A DNA stretch of 64,000 nt from Terriglobia bacterium (GTDB taxonomy: Bacteria; Acidobacteriota; Terriglobia; Terriglobales; Acidobacteriaceae). Shown in pieces: positions 9,168-20,332 of this stretch. The notes below the pieces were generated by a model. The model saw only the letters and a program-made list of their open reading frames with translations. It was not told the origin of the DNA and ran no database searches. The stretch's first letter is position 1; each line of letters begins with the position of its first letter. Where the stretch lies: the NCBI GenBank assembly GCA_020073185.1, contig JAIQFT010000006.1:41173-105172 (forward strand), in the 5' to 3' direction. The translations under genes were made by a program, and so were the position numbers.

Positions 9168-9812
9168 CTAGCGCCAGCCGTCCCCTTTGGGGGACTCGTC
9201 CACCTCAGGATAGATCAATTCCGTGAAACGGGGATCATCGGCGAGATTCTGAAAGTCGGAATCATTCCGCGCTTGGAACCGGTTACCCGGATTGAGAATG
9301 ATCGCCTCCGCCAGCCCTTTCAGCGAATTTTCATAGTGCCCGGTCAGGCAATCCAGCACCGCCAGTCCATAGACGGCGTAATCCGCCTTCGAATTCTGCT
9401 TCAGGATCTTTTCCAGGTGCTCGCGCGCGCCCACGTAGTCGCCGATATTCATCAGCGAGACAGCATAGTCATAATGTTCCTCCGGCGTTTTGAAGGTGGT
9501 TGAGGCGTGCGCCATCCGCTGGTTGCAACTGCTCAGGTGAACGGCGGCGCGATCAGCCAACTCCCGCGGTCCGGCGGCCACCACCTTTTGCAGCAGCGCC
9601 TTTGCCTTCTCGAACTTGTGCTCCTGCATGGCCTTCAGGCCAGCCTGGTAGTTTTCCACTGCTTGTGCATAACGCGGATCCGCCACTGGCGACGGCCTAG
9701 CCTGAACTGGCAAGGTGGCTTTGGGAACGCGCCCACCCTTGCCGATTTTCACCTTTTTTTTCTTGAGGTTAGCCGAAGAATGCTTAATCTTCGCCACGGG
9801 TTTTTTCTTCAT
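9168..9812 (-). CDS. TPR-repeat protein with basic N-terminus
   Basis: Start ATG at 9812 gives 214 residues; an in-frame ATG at 9854 would add 14 residues but has no better ribosome-binding site. The first 35 residues are rich in Lys (MKKKPVAKIKHSS). The rest contains TPR-like helices: AVENYQAGLKAMQEHKFEKA (about 55-75), a helical pair around 110-140 and AVYGLAVLDCLTGHYENSLK (about 160-180). No signal peptide is visible, so it is probably cytoplasmic. A strong promoter lies upstream at 9892-9920. It ends 6 bases before the yvcK start and may form an operon with yvcK and glmU. Its binding partner is unknown. Confidence 0.8.
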   Translation of the reverse strand: MKKKPVAKIKHSSANLKKKKVKIGKGGRVPKATLPVQARPSPVADPRYAQAVENYQAGLKAMQEHKFEKAKALLQKVVAAGPRELADRAAVHLSSCNQRMAHASTTFKTPEEHYDYAVSLMNIGDYVGAREHLEKILKQNSKADYAVYGLAVLDCLTGHYENSLKGLAEAIILNPGNRFQARNDSDFQNLADDPRFTELIYPEVDESPKGDGWR

Positions 9813-9891
9813 CGAGTTGCACCTGCGCAACTGCCGGCGCGGACCATCTTGCAACAGCCTGTGGAAAAGGCTGTGCCGACGAGCGAACGTT

Positions 9892-9920
9892 TATATACGA
9901 GAAAAGCCAGTGCGCGTCAA
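9892..9920 (-). promoter_or_regulatory. Sigma-70 promoter for the TPR-yvcK-glmU operon
   Basis: On the minus strand TTGACG (9915-9920) and TATATA (9892-9897) are separated by exactly 17 bases. Transcription would start near 9885, about 70 bases before the TPR gene ATG at 9812. Confidence 0.65.
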
Positions 9921-10021
9921 CTCGCCCCATTTCCGGGCTGCTCGCCGGGGCACCCGAAGAAAGACGCTGGCGGCGCGGCCGGGGTTGCCGCACCTGGCCA
10001 TCGAACACTGGCTGACGATCG

Positions 10022-10456
10022 CTACTGCATGTTCACCGCTGCTTCCAGGTCTATCTTCTCCCAGTCGCCGCGTATGATCCCTTCGCGAATCTGGGCGGGC
10101 GTCTTCTTCTGCTTGGTCATCTGGTAGGAGTAGAAGGCTTCCTTCATGCAGGCATCGCAGTGGGCGGCGTGGGTAGACTCGAAACAACTGTGCAGGCTGG
10201 TGTGCCCGACCGAGCGGTCGCAATGGCAGTAGCACGGTTGCTGGTAGAGGACGCCGGGTATCTTTTCCGCCACCTCATAGGCGCGCGCTTGCACCGGATA
10301 CTGGAAGCTCGGTCCCCAACGCTCGGGAGCAGGCAGGATCGGCGGCAACTTCGCACCCTTGGGCGGTGGGGCCGTGTGATGCGCCGGCACATCGCCCTGC
10401 GCAAACATTGCCATCGCCACCAGCGTCACCAACAACAGGGACCAGACTCGTTTCAT
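10022..10456 (-). CDS. PCYCXC-motif secreted protein
   Basis: This is a 144-residue protein with an N-terminal signal peptide (MKRVWSLLLVTLVAMAMFAQ). Its hallmark is PCYCHC near residue 75, followed by Cys-containing segments (GHTSLHSCFES and CDACMKEAF), matching the PCYCXC/CYCXC protein family. Some members carry selenocysteine; here the positions read as Cys. The six conserved cysteines in a secreted protein suggest a metal-binding or redox role, but no reaction is established. It is divergent from lepB. Confidence 0.8.
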   Translation of the reverse strand: MKRVWSLLLVTLVAMAMFAQGDVPAHHTAPPPKGAKLPPILPAPERWGPSFQYPVQARAYEVAEKIPGVLYQQPCYCHCDRSVGHTSLHSCFESTHAAHCDACMKEAFYSYQMTKQKKTPAQIREGIIRGDWEKIDLEAAVNMQ

Positions 10457-10639
10457 CGCACCATCCTCGGTCGAAATTCTACTTTAGATGCACGCAACAG
10501 CGCACCGGCTCCAAACTTAACCTCCGATCCCAACATTCGGTCCGTCCCGATCAAGCCTAGAGCTGCTCGCTAAGAGCCATTGCTGTTTTCGTGCAACTTT
10601 TTCCCTGCGGCTGCATTCTGTATTAACCTACGACCGAGC

Positions 10640-11197
10640 ATGGAACCCGTGGCTCAACCTCCCGCTCGTAACCGCCGGACCCCCGGAGCGCCGTCGCTGC
10701 TGGCTTGGGGGCGCGACCTCGTCGTCTCTCTGGTCATCGCGGCCTTCATCATCGTGTTCCTCTACCAGCCGGTGAAAGTTGAAGGCACCAGCATGCTCCC
10801 CGGCCTCGATGATCAGGAGCGCATCTTCATCAATAAGTTCGTGTACAACTTCGAGCCCATCGAGCGCGGCGATGTCGTCGTCTTCCGCTATCCCCGCGAC
10901 CCTTCCAAGAGCTACATCAAGCGCGTCATTGCCGTGCCCGGTGACCGCGTCCGCATTGACGACGGCGCCGTCTACGTCAATGGCCACCACCTGCGCGAGC
11001 CCTACGTTCCGGTCGATTTCGCCGATGACCGCTCTGTCGCCGATACCGTCGTTCCCCGCGGCGCTTACTTCCTGCTCGGTGACCACCGCAGCTCTTCCAG
11101 CGACAGCCGCGATTTCGGCCCCGTCAGCCAACGCTACATATACGGCAAAGCCGTCTTCGGTTACTGGCCCGTGGACCGCATGGGCATCGTGAAGTAG
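10640..11197 (+). CDS. lepB: Signal peptidase I
   Basis: This is a 185-residue membrane serine protease that removes signal peptides from exported proteins. The ATG at 10640 places one transmembrane helix at about 25-45 (LVVSLVIAAFIIVFLYQPV). The catalytic Ser is in GTSMLP (about 52) and the catalytic Lys in YIKRVIAVPGD (about 96); the GDHRSSSSDSRDFGPV motif follows near 150. It is short and has one membrane anchor, as in many Gram-negative lineages outside the enterobacteria. The longer reading frame start at 10580 adds 20 residues without a recognisable ribosome-binding site. Confidence 0.95.
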   Translation: MEPVAQPPARNRRTPGAPSLLAWGRDLVVSLVIAAFIIVFLYQPVKVEGTSMLPGLDDQERIFINKFVYNFEPIERGDVVVFRYPRDPSKSYIKRVIAVPGDRVRIDDGAVYVNGHHLREPYVPVDFADDRSVADTVVPRGAYFLLGDHRSSSSDSRDFGPVSQRYIYGKAVFGYWPVDRMGIVK

Positions 11198-11329
11198 CCA
11201 ACCAAGAAGCATTTCTCGGTGAACCTCGCTGCCCTCTGTGTCTTGGCGGTGAAATAAGCCGTGTTTTTCACAACCCCCGCTCTCCTGCAAACCTGCTAGA
11301 ATCCTCAAAATCCACTCCCCGGAGAGCTG

Positions 11330-12472
11330 ATGCAAGCCATTCTCGCCCTGGAAGACGGCCGAGTCTTCCGCGGCAAAGGTTTTGGCGCCCAAGGCGAATG
11401 TTACGGGGAAGTTGTTTTCAATACCTCCATCACCGGCTACCAGGAGATTTTCACCGACCCTTCCTACGCCGGCCAGATCGTCGTTCTCACCAATCCCGAG
11501 ATCGGCAACTACGGCACCAACGACGACGACAACGAAGCCACCCGCCCCTACATCGAGGGCCTGATCGTCCGCGAGTTTTCCCGCATTAGCTCCAACTGGC
11601 GCTCGCAACAGGTTGCCGATGAATACCTGGAGCGCTACCGCATCCCGGTGCTCGCCGACATCGACACGCGCGCGCTGGTGCGCCATCTGCGCGATCACGG
11701 CGTCATGCGCGGCGTCATCTCGACCATCGAAACCGATACCGACAAGCTGGTCGCCAAAGCCCGCTCCATCCCCAAAATGGACGGCACCGATCTGGCGAAG
11801 GTGGTCACCACCAAGCAGCGCTACGTGTGGGACACCGGCGAACGGTCGATTGAACCTACTGAAGTTGTCGGCGTGAAAGACGCCGAGCCCGAGCGCCACG
11901 TGGTCGCCTACGATTTCGGCATCAAGCACAACATCCTGCGCAAGCTGGTCAGCGGCTGCTGCCGCGTCACGGTCGTGCCCGCGGAAACCAACGCCGAAGA
12001 CGTGCTCGCACTCAAGCCCGACGGTGTCTTCCTCTCCAATGGTCCCGGCGACCCCGAACCCTGCACCTACGCCCAGGAAAACATCCGCCGCCTGATGGGT
12101 CGTGTCCCGATATTCGGCATCTGTTTGGGCCACCAGTTGGTCGGGTTAGCGCTGGGCGGCAAGACCTACAAGCTCAAGTTCGGCCACCACGGCGGCAACC
12201 ACCCGGTGAAGCAGTTGCACACCGGCAAAGTCGAGATCACCGCGCACAACCACAACTTCGCCGTCGATCCCGACTCGCTGCCCATGAGCGAAGTCGAGCT
12301 GACGCACATGGACCTGAACGACAACACGCTGGAGGGCCTGCGCCACCGTAACCTGCCGCTGTTCTCGGTGCAGTACCACCCCGAGGCCTCACCCGGCCCG
12401 CACGATTCGCATTACCTGTTCATCGATTTCGTGGCCATGATGGAGGAGTGGAAGGGGAGGAACATCGGATGA
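11330..12472 (+). CDS. carA: Carbamoyl-phosphate synthase small (glutaminase) subunit
   Basis: This 380-residue subunit hydrolyses glutamine and channels ammonia to CarB for pyrimidine and arginine synthesis. The N-terminal CPSase domain (about 1-145) carries [16 protein letters not shown]. The class I glutamine amidotransferase domain (about 190-370) has the nucleophile Cys in FGICLGHQ and the His/Glu pair in [20 protein letters not shown] -10-like hexamer lies at 11297-11302. carB follows only after 1.2 kb occupied by a RAYT and a GIY-YIG gene. Confidence 0.97.
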   Translation: MQAILALEDGRVFRGKGFGAQGECYGEVVFNTSITGYQEIFTDPSYAGQIVVLTNPEIGNYGTNDDDNEATRPYIEGLIVREFSRISSNWRSQQVADEYLERYRIPVLADIDTRALVRHLRDHGVMRGVISTIETDTDKLVAKARSIPKMDGTDLAKVVTTKQRYVWDTGERSIEPTEVVGVKDAEPERHVVAYDFGIKHNILRKLVSGCCRVTVVPAETNAEDVLALKPDGVFLSNGPGDPEPCTYAQENIRRLMGRVPIFGICLGHQLVGLALGGKTYKLKFGHHGGNHPVKQLHTGKVEITAHNHNFAVDPDSLPMSEVELTHMDLNDNTLEGLRHRNLPLFSVQYHPEASPGPHDSHYLFIDFVAMMEEWKGRNIG

Positions 12473-12486
12473 TCTTGATCGGGTTA

Positions 12487-12568
12487 CGGCTTCAGCCGCT
12501 GATTTGGCTTTGAAGGGGCGCGGCTTCAGCCGCGCCGTTGAGGGCCATGACAAAACCGGCTTTAGCCG
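12487..12568. repeat. Cluster of three REP-like palindromes upstream of the RAYT gene
   Basis: Three palindromes with the core CGGCT-NN-AGCCG lie at 12487-12498, 12517-12536 and 12557-12568. The middle one is perfect (GGCGCGGCT-TC-AGCCGCGCC) and is preceded by TTTGAAGG. Inverted counterparts lie downstream of the RAYT gene. Confidence 0.8.
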
Positions 12569-13194
12569 CTGAGGGAAATGGGTTGAGACCCACACGAGAG
12601 CACGCGACCCACAACCAGCAGACGTACATGGTCACCTCCGAGACGTGGGGTCGTCGATCTCTGTTTTGTGCTGAGCCTTGGGCAAAGCTGTTCATCGACA
12701 CGCTTTATCACTACCGCGACTCTGGCTACAAACTTCATGCATTTGTATTAATGCCCGAACATTTTCACGCCCTGATTACACCGACCGGTTCCCTGGAGCG
12801 CGCCATCCAGTACATCAAGGGCGGATTTTCACATCGCGCAAAGATTGAGCTAGGCTCCAATATGGAGGTATGGCAAAAGGGATTTTCCGATCATCGCATC
12901 CGTGACGCTGCAGATTGGGAAGTGCATGTGAATTACATTCACTTCAATCCGGTGCGAGCTGGGTTGTGCTCACAGCCGGAACAGTATGGCTACTCGTCGG
13001 CGCATGCCAGCTTTGAGCTGGACGATGTCCCTCAACGGCTAAAGCCAGAAACTCGGACTGCGGCCTGTGGCGCGGCAGAAGCCGCGCCCCTTCAAAGATC
13101 GAAAGAATCAAAGTTGCGATCGGGTGAAGGCGCGCCGCTTCAAAACGAAGAAAAGTTGCAAGACGAAGAAGAAGATTTGGTCCGAAAACTCTGA
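12547..13194 (+). CDS. REP-associated tyrosine transposase (RAYT, Y1/HUH family)
   Basis: This is a 215-residue protein of the IS200-like Y1 transposase superfamily. The HUH motif is visible as LMPEHFHALI (about residue 75), preceded by the WGRRSLF segment and followed by AIQYIKGGFSHRAK and VNYIHFNPVRAG, all typical of RAYTs. The first ten or so codons and the last 50 are REP-derived (MTKPALAAEGNG; ACGAAEAAPLQ). RAYTs cut and join single-stranded DNA at REP palindromes and are thought to have spread them. The gene lies between carA and carB, and its TGA at 13192-13194 overlaps a duplicated copy of the carB start (TGATG). The ATG at 12547 is used; the next in-frame Met is too far inside the domain. 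Confidence 0.88.
   Translation: MTKPALAAEGNGLRPTREHATHNQQTYMVTSETWGRRSLFCAEPWAKLFIDTLYHYRDSGYKLHAFVLMPEHFHALITPTGSLERAIQYIKGGFSHRAKIELGSNMEVWQKGFSDHRIRDAADWEVHVNYIHFNPVRAGLCSQPEQYGYSSAHASFELDDVPQRLKPETRTAACGAAEAAPLQRSKESKLRSGEGAPLQNEEKLQDEEEDLVRKL
13034..13147. repeat. REP-like palindromes in inverted orientation, RAYT 3' end
   Basis: CGGCTAAAGCC at 13036-13046 and the perfect palindrome GGCGCGGC-AGAA-GCCGCGCC at 13069-13088, followed by CCTTCAAAG, are reverse complements of the upstream copies. A further degenerate copy with GGCGCGCC is near 13129. They are translated as the RAYT C-terminal tail. Confidence 0.75.
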
Positions 13195-13223
13195 TGCCAC
13201 GCCGCACCGACATCTCGAAGATC
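13191..13223 (+). repeat. 33-bp direct repeat, first copy (truncated carB start)
   Basis: This stretch is identical to 13702-13734, which holds the real carB start (codons [10 protein letters not shown]). Here the carB reading ends after about ten codons. The two copies bracket the GIY-YIG gene and its repeats, 511 bases apart. Confidence 0.9.
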
Positions 13224-13240
13224 AGCAGCACCCTTAGCGT

Positions 13241-13299
13241 GTGTCATCCCGAGAGAGCGCGCGCGGACAGATTCGCGCGCGAGCGAGGGACCTGCTTTT
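13241..13299 (+). repeat. Dispersed palindromic repeat, left flank of the GIY-YIG gene
   Basis: The unit begins GTGTCATCCCGAG and ends GAGCGAGGGACCTGCTTTT, with a GC-rich palindromic middle. It ends one base before the GIY-YIG ATG. The same family occurs inverted at 13614-13654, directly at 17081-17170 and inverted at 25054-25099. Confidence 0.85.
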
Positions 13300-13300
13300 A

Positions 13301-13704
13301 ATGCGGCGTGAATGGCATTTCGCGGTGTACATGATGGCCAGCAAGTCGCGCCGGTTATATACGGGAATGACGAACGACCTTCACAACCGCGTATTTCAAC
13401 ATAAGAACGACCTGCTGGACGGCTTCACCAAGCAATACAAAATCCATCGTTTGGTGTACTTCGAGCTTTACTCTCAAGTGATCAATGCGATCAATCGCCA
13501 GAAAGAAATTAAGGGCTGGCGTCGCGAGAAGAAGATTGCGCTGATCGAATCACTCAATCCAACTTGGGAGGACTTGGCTGAACACTGGTACGACTCTCAC
13601 ATCTACGCCCCGGAACAGCAGGTCCCTCGTCGCTGCGCTCCTCGGGATGACACACCACAAAATTTGCCGACAACAGCGAAAGCACTGGTGAAGCGAACGA
13701 ACTG

Positions 13705-13705
<1 letters not shown>
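13301..13705 (+). CDS. Single-domain GIY-YIG nuclease
   Basis: This 134-residue protein has the GIY-YIG fold: the two-part motif reads [18 protein letters not shown] (residues 7-24), followed by the conserved Arg ([11 protein letters not shown]) and the Glu of [13 protein letters not shown] (about 70). The ATG at 13301 is chosen because upstream codons fall in the dispersed repeat. The last 30 residues ([14 protein letters not shown] onward) are encoded by the inverted copy of that repeat and by flanking DNA. The stop overlaps the carB ATG (TGATG). GIY-YIG proteins cut DNA; similar single-domain proteins are common in bacteria with unclear roles. Flanking inverted repeats and a target duplication suggest it belongs to a mobile or formerly mobile unit. 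Confidence 0.88.
13614..13654 (-). repeat. Dispersed palindromic repeat, right flank of the GIY-YIG gene (inverted)
   Basis: The plus strand reads AACAGCAGGTCCCTCG then CTCGGGATGACACAC, the reverse complement of the left-flank repeat ends. It overlaps the 3' end of the GIY-YIG gene. Confidence 0.85.
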
Positions 13706-17034
<3,329 letters not shown>

Positions 17035-17080
17035 CTCCACCACCGAGACACAGCGGCACAGACAAACAAGAATTAAAGGC

Positions 17081-17170
17081 GTGTCATCCCGAGCGAGGAC
17101 GCGCCATACAACCAGCGCGCCCGTTGTTGGCGCGCGGGTTGGCGCGTCCGAGTCGAGGGACCTGCTGTTT
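17081..17170 (+). repeat. Solo copy of the GTGTCATCCCGAG...AGGGACCTGCTGTTT repeat (long form)
   Basis: This 90-base copy in the gap between carB and the DUF1028 gene has the same ends as the repeats flanking the GIY-YIG gene but a longer palindromic middle rich in GCGCG. No nuclease gene is attached. Confidence 0.8.
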
Positions 17171-17291
17171 GTTGGTTGCTTTGCGGCTGTTGATAAGCAT
17201 TTCAAAAACCGCCTCCGAATTACCCGTTGTGTTCCTTCGTGCCCTTTGTGGTTAAATCGGATTTCGTTGGGGAACGGGAGGGGTATAGCTT

Positions 17292-18359
17292 GTGCCATCA
17301 AGAATAGAAAACCTGCTTTGTGTCCTCTGTGTTCTCTGTGGCTCCGTCCTGGCGCAACAAAGGCCGGTGCACACTTTCTCCATCGTTGCCCGCGATCCCG
17401 CCACCGGACAGATCGGCGTTGCCGTCCAGTCGCACTGGTTCTCGGTTGGTCAGGTAGTGCCTTGGGCGGAAGCAGGCGTTGGCGCGGTCGCAACACAGTC
17501 GTTCGTCGATCCGAGCTACGGGCCGCTCGGGCTGAACCTGATGCGGGCGGGGAAGAGCGCGCCGGAAGCACTGCGCGGACTGCTGAACACGGATGCGAGT
17601 CGAGACGTGCGGCAGGTTGCGTTTGTAGATGCCGAAGGTCGCGTAGCTACTTGGACCGGAAGGAAAGACATTCAACCCGCAGGGCATGCCACGGCGAACC
17701 CCGTGAACAGCGCGGCCGACGCAGATCGTACGATCAGCGACGGGCAATTTAGCATTGGAAAGGGCTTCTCCGCGCAAGCGAACCTAATGTCGAATGACAA
17801 GATCTGGGGCGCAATGGCTGAGGCCTATTCGATGACTCAAGGCGATCTCGCCGAGCGCATGCTCGCCGCGCTCGATGCGGCGCAGGCCGTCGGCGGCGAC
17901 ATACGCGGGCGGCAGTCCGCGGCGCTGATCGTGGTGGAAGGCAAGCGGCAGAAGGCGCCGTGGGAAGGACGTGTCTTCGATCTGCGCGTGGACGATGCCG
18001 CGGAGCCGCTGAAAGAACTGCGGCGCCTCGTCGCCCTCCAGCGCGCCTATAACCACATGAACGCCGGCGATCTCGCGGTCGAGCACAAGGACAATGAAAC
18101 CGCATTGAAGGAGTACGCTGCGGCCGAGGATATCGCGGCGCACACCGAAGGCGTTTTCCCCAGCCGCCTGGCGGAGATGATTTTCTGGCACGCGGTCGCA
18201 CTGGTCAACATGAAGCGCGTAGATGAAGCGCTGCCGCTGTTCAAGAAGTGCTTTGCCATCGAGAAAAGCTGGGCGGAGTTGACCCCGCGCTTGCCCGCCT
18301 CCGGGCTGCTGCCGGATGATCCGAAGCTGATTGAAACGATCACGACGCAAGCGAAATGA
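17292..18359 (+). CDS. Secreted DUF1028-domain protein
   Basis: This is a 355-residue protein beginning at a GTG. Residues 1-22 form a signal peptide (LLCVLCVLCGSVLAQ). The DUF1028 domain follows (about 25-235), with TFSIVARDPATGQIGVAVQS and GVGAVATQSFVDPSYG; this family resembles N-terminal-nucleophile hydrolases but has no settled function. The C-terminal 110 residues are TPR-like helices (LVALQRAYNHMNAGDLA; WHAVALVNMKRVDEALPLFK). The signal-peptide codons coincide with a dispersed repeat (TTTGTGTCC then TCTGTGTTC then TCTGTGGCT), so the signal peptide appears to be built from repeat DNA. Confidence 0.85.
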   Translation: MPSRIENLLCVLCVLCGSVLAQQRPVHTFSIVARDPATGQIGVAVQSHWFSVGQVVPWAEAGVGAVATQSFVDPSYGPLGLNLMRAGKSAPEALRGLLNTDASRDVRQVAFVDAEGRVATWTGRKDIQPAGHATANPVNSAADADRTISDGQFSIGKGFSAQANLMSNDKIWGAMAEAYSMTQGDLAERMLAALDAAQAVGGDIRGRQSAALIVVEGKRQKAPWEGRVFDLRVDDAAEPLKELRRLVALQRAYNHMNAGDLAVEHKDNETALKEYAAAEDIAAHTEGVFPSRLAEMIFWHAVALVNMKRVDEALPLFKKCFAIEKSWAELTPRLPASGLLPDDPKLIETITTQAK

Positions 18360-18365
18360 GTTGCA

Positions 18366-18393
18366 ACTAGAAACTAGAAACTGGAAACTAGAA
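18366..18393. repeat. Heptanucleotide array (ACTAGAA unit) directly before a start codon
   Basis: Four perfect 7-nt units (ACTAGAA, ACTAGAA, ACTGGAA, ACTAGAA) end two bases before the ATG at 18396. No separate Shine-Dalgarno sequence is visible between array and ATG. No inverted arm is seen. Confidence 0.8.
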
Positions 18394-18395
18394 AC

Positions 18396-19445
18396 ATGCT
18401 TCTCCACGGAATTGTTCCTCCGATCACGACGCCGTTCTATCCCGACGGCGAGATTTACTACAAGAAGCTCGAAGCCAACGTCGAGCGCTACTGCAAGTCG
18501 CCGGTCGCGGGGCTCGTCGTGCAAGGATCTACAGGCGAAGCCATCCTGCTCAGCGACCAGGAGCGGCGGGACGTGCTCAAGGCGGCCATGGCCGCGGCTG
18601 CGCCACACAAGCTGATGATTGCCGGAACCGGCATTGAGTCGGCGCGCGAAACCCTGCGCTTGACCGAGTACGCCGCCTCGCTCGGCTACGACGCTGCCAT
18701 GGTGCGCACGCCCCATTACTACAAGGCGCAGATCAATCGGCCGCAGAACATGCTCGCCTTCTACCGCACCATCGCCGACCGCTCGCCGCTGCCGCTGATC
18801 ATCTACAACTTCCCGCAGGCCACCGGCTACGACATTCCCGCCGAGGTAGTGATCCAGCTCGCCGAGCATCCCAACATCGTCGCCATCAAGGAATCCAGCG
18901 GCTCGATCGAGAAGGTCCAGAAGATGGTCGCCTTCACGCGCCACATCCAGCGCACCGTGGCTGTCACCGAAGTGCAGGAAGCGGTGACCGGACGGATGAA
19001 GAAGGCCGCCGAGGCCGCGGCTTGCTCCGGTAGCCTGCCGATTGCGGGACAGTCATCGTCTTCCGCGGTCGTCACAATCGCGGGATTGAAGACGCGCCAG
19101 AAGGAAGTCGGGTTCCAGGTGATGGTGGGCGCGGCGCAGAAACTGGAGCCGTCCATGGCCGTGGGCGCCGTGGGCGCGATTCTGGCGTTTGCCTGCGCCG
19201 CTCCGACCGCCTGCTTCGAGATCTACGCGGCGTGGAAAGAGATGAACGAGAAGGTCGCGCGCCAGAAGCAGGAGCGCATCGCGGAGGCGGCGGTGAAGGT
19301 AGTCAGCGAGATGAGCATCCCGGGTGTGAAGTATGCCATGGACCTGAACGGCTACTTCGGCGGCCCGGTCCGCCTGCCGCTGCTGCCGCTGACCGCGGAA
19401 GAGAAAGCCACGGTCGAGAGGCTGATGGCCAATATCCACAACTAG
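18396..19445 (+). CDS. Dihydrodipicolinate synthase / aldolase family protein
   Basis: This 349-residue TIM-barrel enzyme belongs to the DapA/N-acetylneuraminate lyase family. The Schiff-base Lys lies in NIVAIKESSGS (about 168), the catalytic Tyr in PLIIYNFPQATGYD (about 137), and the entry motif is GIVPPITTPFYPDGEIYYKK. The family reaction is a class I aldol cleavage or condensation of a 2-oxo acid. It is some 40 residues longer than usual because of an Ala/Ser-rich insert near 205-235 (ACSGSLPIAGQSSSSAVV). It precedes the TetR-controlled operon but has its own upstream heptad array. True DapA function is not certain; a catabolic oxo-acid aldolase is as likely. Confidence 0.85.
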   Translation: MLLHGIVPPITTPFYPDGEIYYKKLEANVERYCKSPVAGLVVQGSTGEAILLSDQERRDVLKAAMAAAAPHKLMIAGTGIESARETLRLTEYAASLGYDAAMVRTPHYYKAQINRPQNMLAFYRTIADRSPLPLIIYNFPQATGYDIPAEVVIQLAEHPNIVAIKESSGSIEKVQKMVAFTRHIQRTVAVTEVQEAVTGRMKKAAEAAACSGSLPIAGQSSSSAVVTIAGLKTRQKEVGFQVMVGAAQKLEPSMAVGAVGAILAFACAAPTACFEIYAAWKEMNEKVARQKQERIAEAAVKVVSEMSIPGVKYAMDLNGYFGGPVRLPLLPLTAEEKATVERLMANIHN

Positions 19446-19471
19446 CCGCGCGCCACCAACTGCGGCTGGCG

Positions 19472-19516
19472 CTGGCAGGATGCCGCTCATGGTGTAAAAT
19501 AACGAACGTCCGTTCG
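19472..19516 (+). promoter_or_regulatory. TetR-type operator overlapping a promoter
   Basis: A perfect inverted repeat CGAACG-TC-CGTTCG lies at 19503-19516, just after a -10-like TAAAAT (19495-19500) with a weak -35 (CTGGCA, 19472-19477, 17-base spacing). The palindrome covers the expected transcription start and ends 16 bases before the TetR start codon, a layout typical of autorepression. Confidence 0.65.
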
Positions 19517-19532
19517 AGTCCGGAGGGACGGG

Positions 19533-20303
19533 ATGAAAGGCCGCAGGCATAACCGCCGGTCGCGCCCCACCGCCGGGGAGAACGGCGAAACCCGCTTCGA
19601 CCGCCGGCTGGGCGAAATCCTCGAACACGCCACCGAGGTGTTTTACACCAAGGGCTACGAGGGCGCCTCCATGCGCGACCTCTCGCGCACCAGCGGCATG
19701 TCGCTGGCGGGGCTGTATTACTATTTCGAGTCCAAAGAGAAACTCCTCTACCTGATCCAGAAGCATACCTTTTCCACCATCACCGAGCAGCTCCAGCAAC
19801 GGCTGCGCGGTGTTTCCGATCCCGAAGAGCGCGTGCGCGTGTTCATCCGCAATCACCTGGAATATTTTCTGGCGAACCTGAAAGCGATGAAGCTGCTGTC
19901 GCACGAGGACGAGGCGCTTACCGGGCCGCTGGGGGCGGAGATCGCGGCGATGAAACGCGATTACTACCGCCTGATTCGCGGCATGGTGGAGGAGTTGCGG
20001 CGGACCACGGCCAAGGAGTTCAACGGGGAAATTTCGTCGCGCGCGGCCGCGCTGAGCCTGTTCGGCATGATGAACTGGATTTATACCTGGCACAACCCGC
20101 GCCGCGATCCGTCGGCGACGGAGCTGGCGGACATGATGGCGGATATTTTCCTGCGCGGTCTGCTGGGACAAGCCCACCCGGTCTCGCCAAAAGCGGGCGG
20201 CACTAGGGTGGGACAACCATCGTCGAAACCGAGCTCTGTGGGGAGCGCGGCGGGGCAGAAGTCGAGCGGACGCGCAGCCCGTTCGGCATCGTCCACGATC
20301 TGA
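19533..20303 (+). CDS. TetR/AcrR family transcriptional regulator
   Basis: This 256-residue regulator has an N-terminal TetR DNA-binding domain (about 25-75: ILEHATEVFYTKGYEGASMR then DLSRTSGMSLAGLYYYFESK) and a helical ligand-binding domain to about 215. It is preceded by GGAGGGA. The last 40 residues (VGQPSSKPSSVGSAAGQKSS) are low-complexity and look like an appended tail. It lies 29 bases before the first crotonase gene, so it probably controls this operon, with an acyl-CoA or aromatic acyl-CoA as a plausible ligand by analogy with FadR/PaaR-type regulators. Confidence 0.93.
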   Translation: MKGRRHNRRSRPTAGENGETRFDRRLGEILEHATEVFYTKGYEGASMRDLSRTSGMSLAGLYYYFESKEKLLYLIQKHTFSTITEQLQQRLRGVSDPEERVRVFIRNHLEYFLANLKAMKLLSHEDEALTGPLGAEIAAMKRDYYRLIRGMVEELRRTTAKEFNGEISSRAAALSLFGMMNWIYTWHNPRRDPSATELADMMADIFLRGLLGQAHPVSPKAGGTRVGQPSSKPSSVGSAAGQKSSGRAARSASSTI

Positions 20304-20332
20304 ATCGAGAGCTGAAAAAAAGGGGGCCTAGG

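Noticed and set aside
17035..17291. Possible small gene between carB and the DUF1028 gene
   Set aside because: The gap is filled by a dispersed palindrome and short periodic repeats; open frames there have no start signal.
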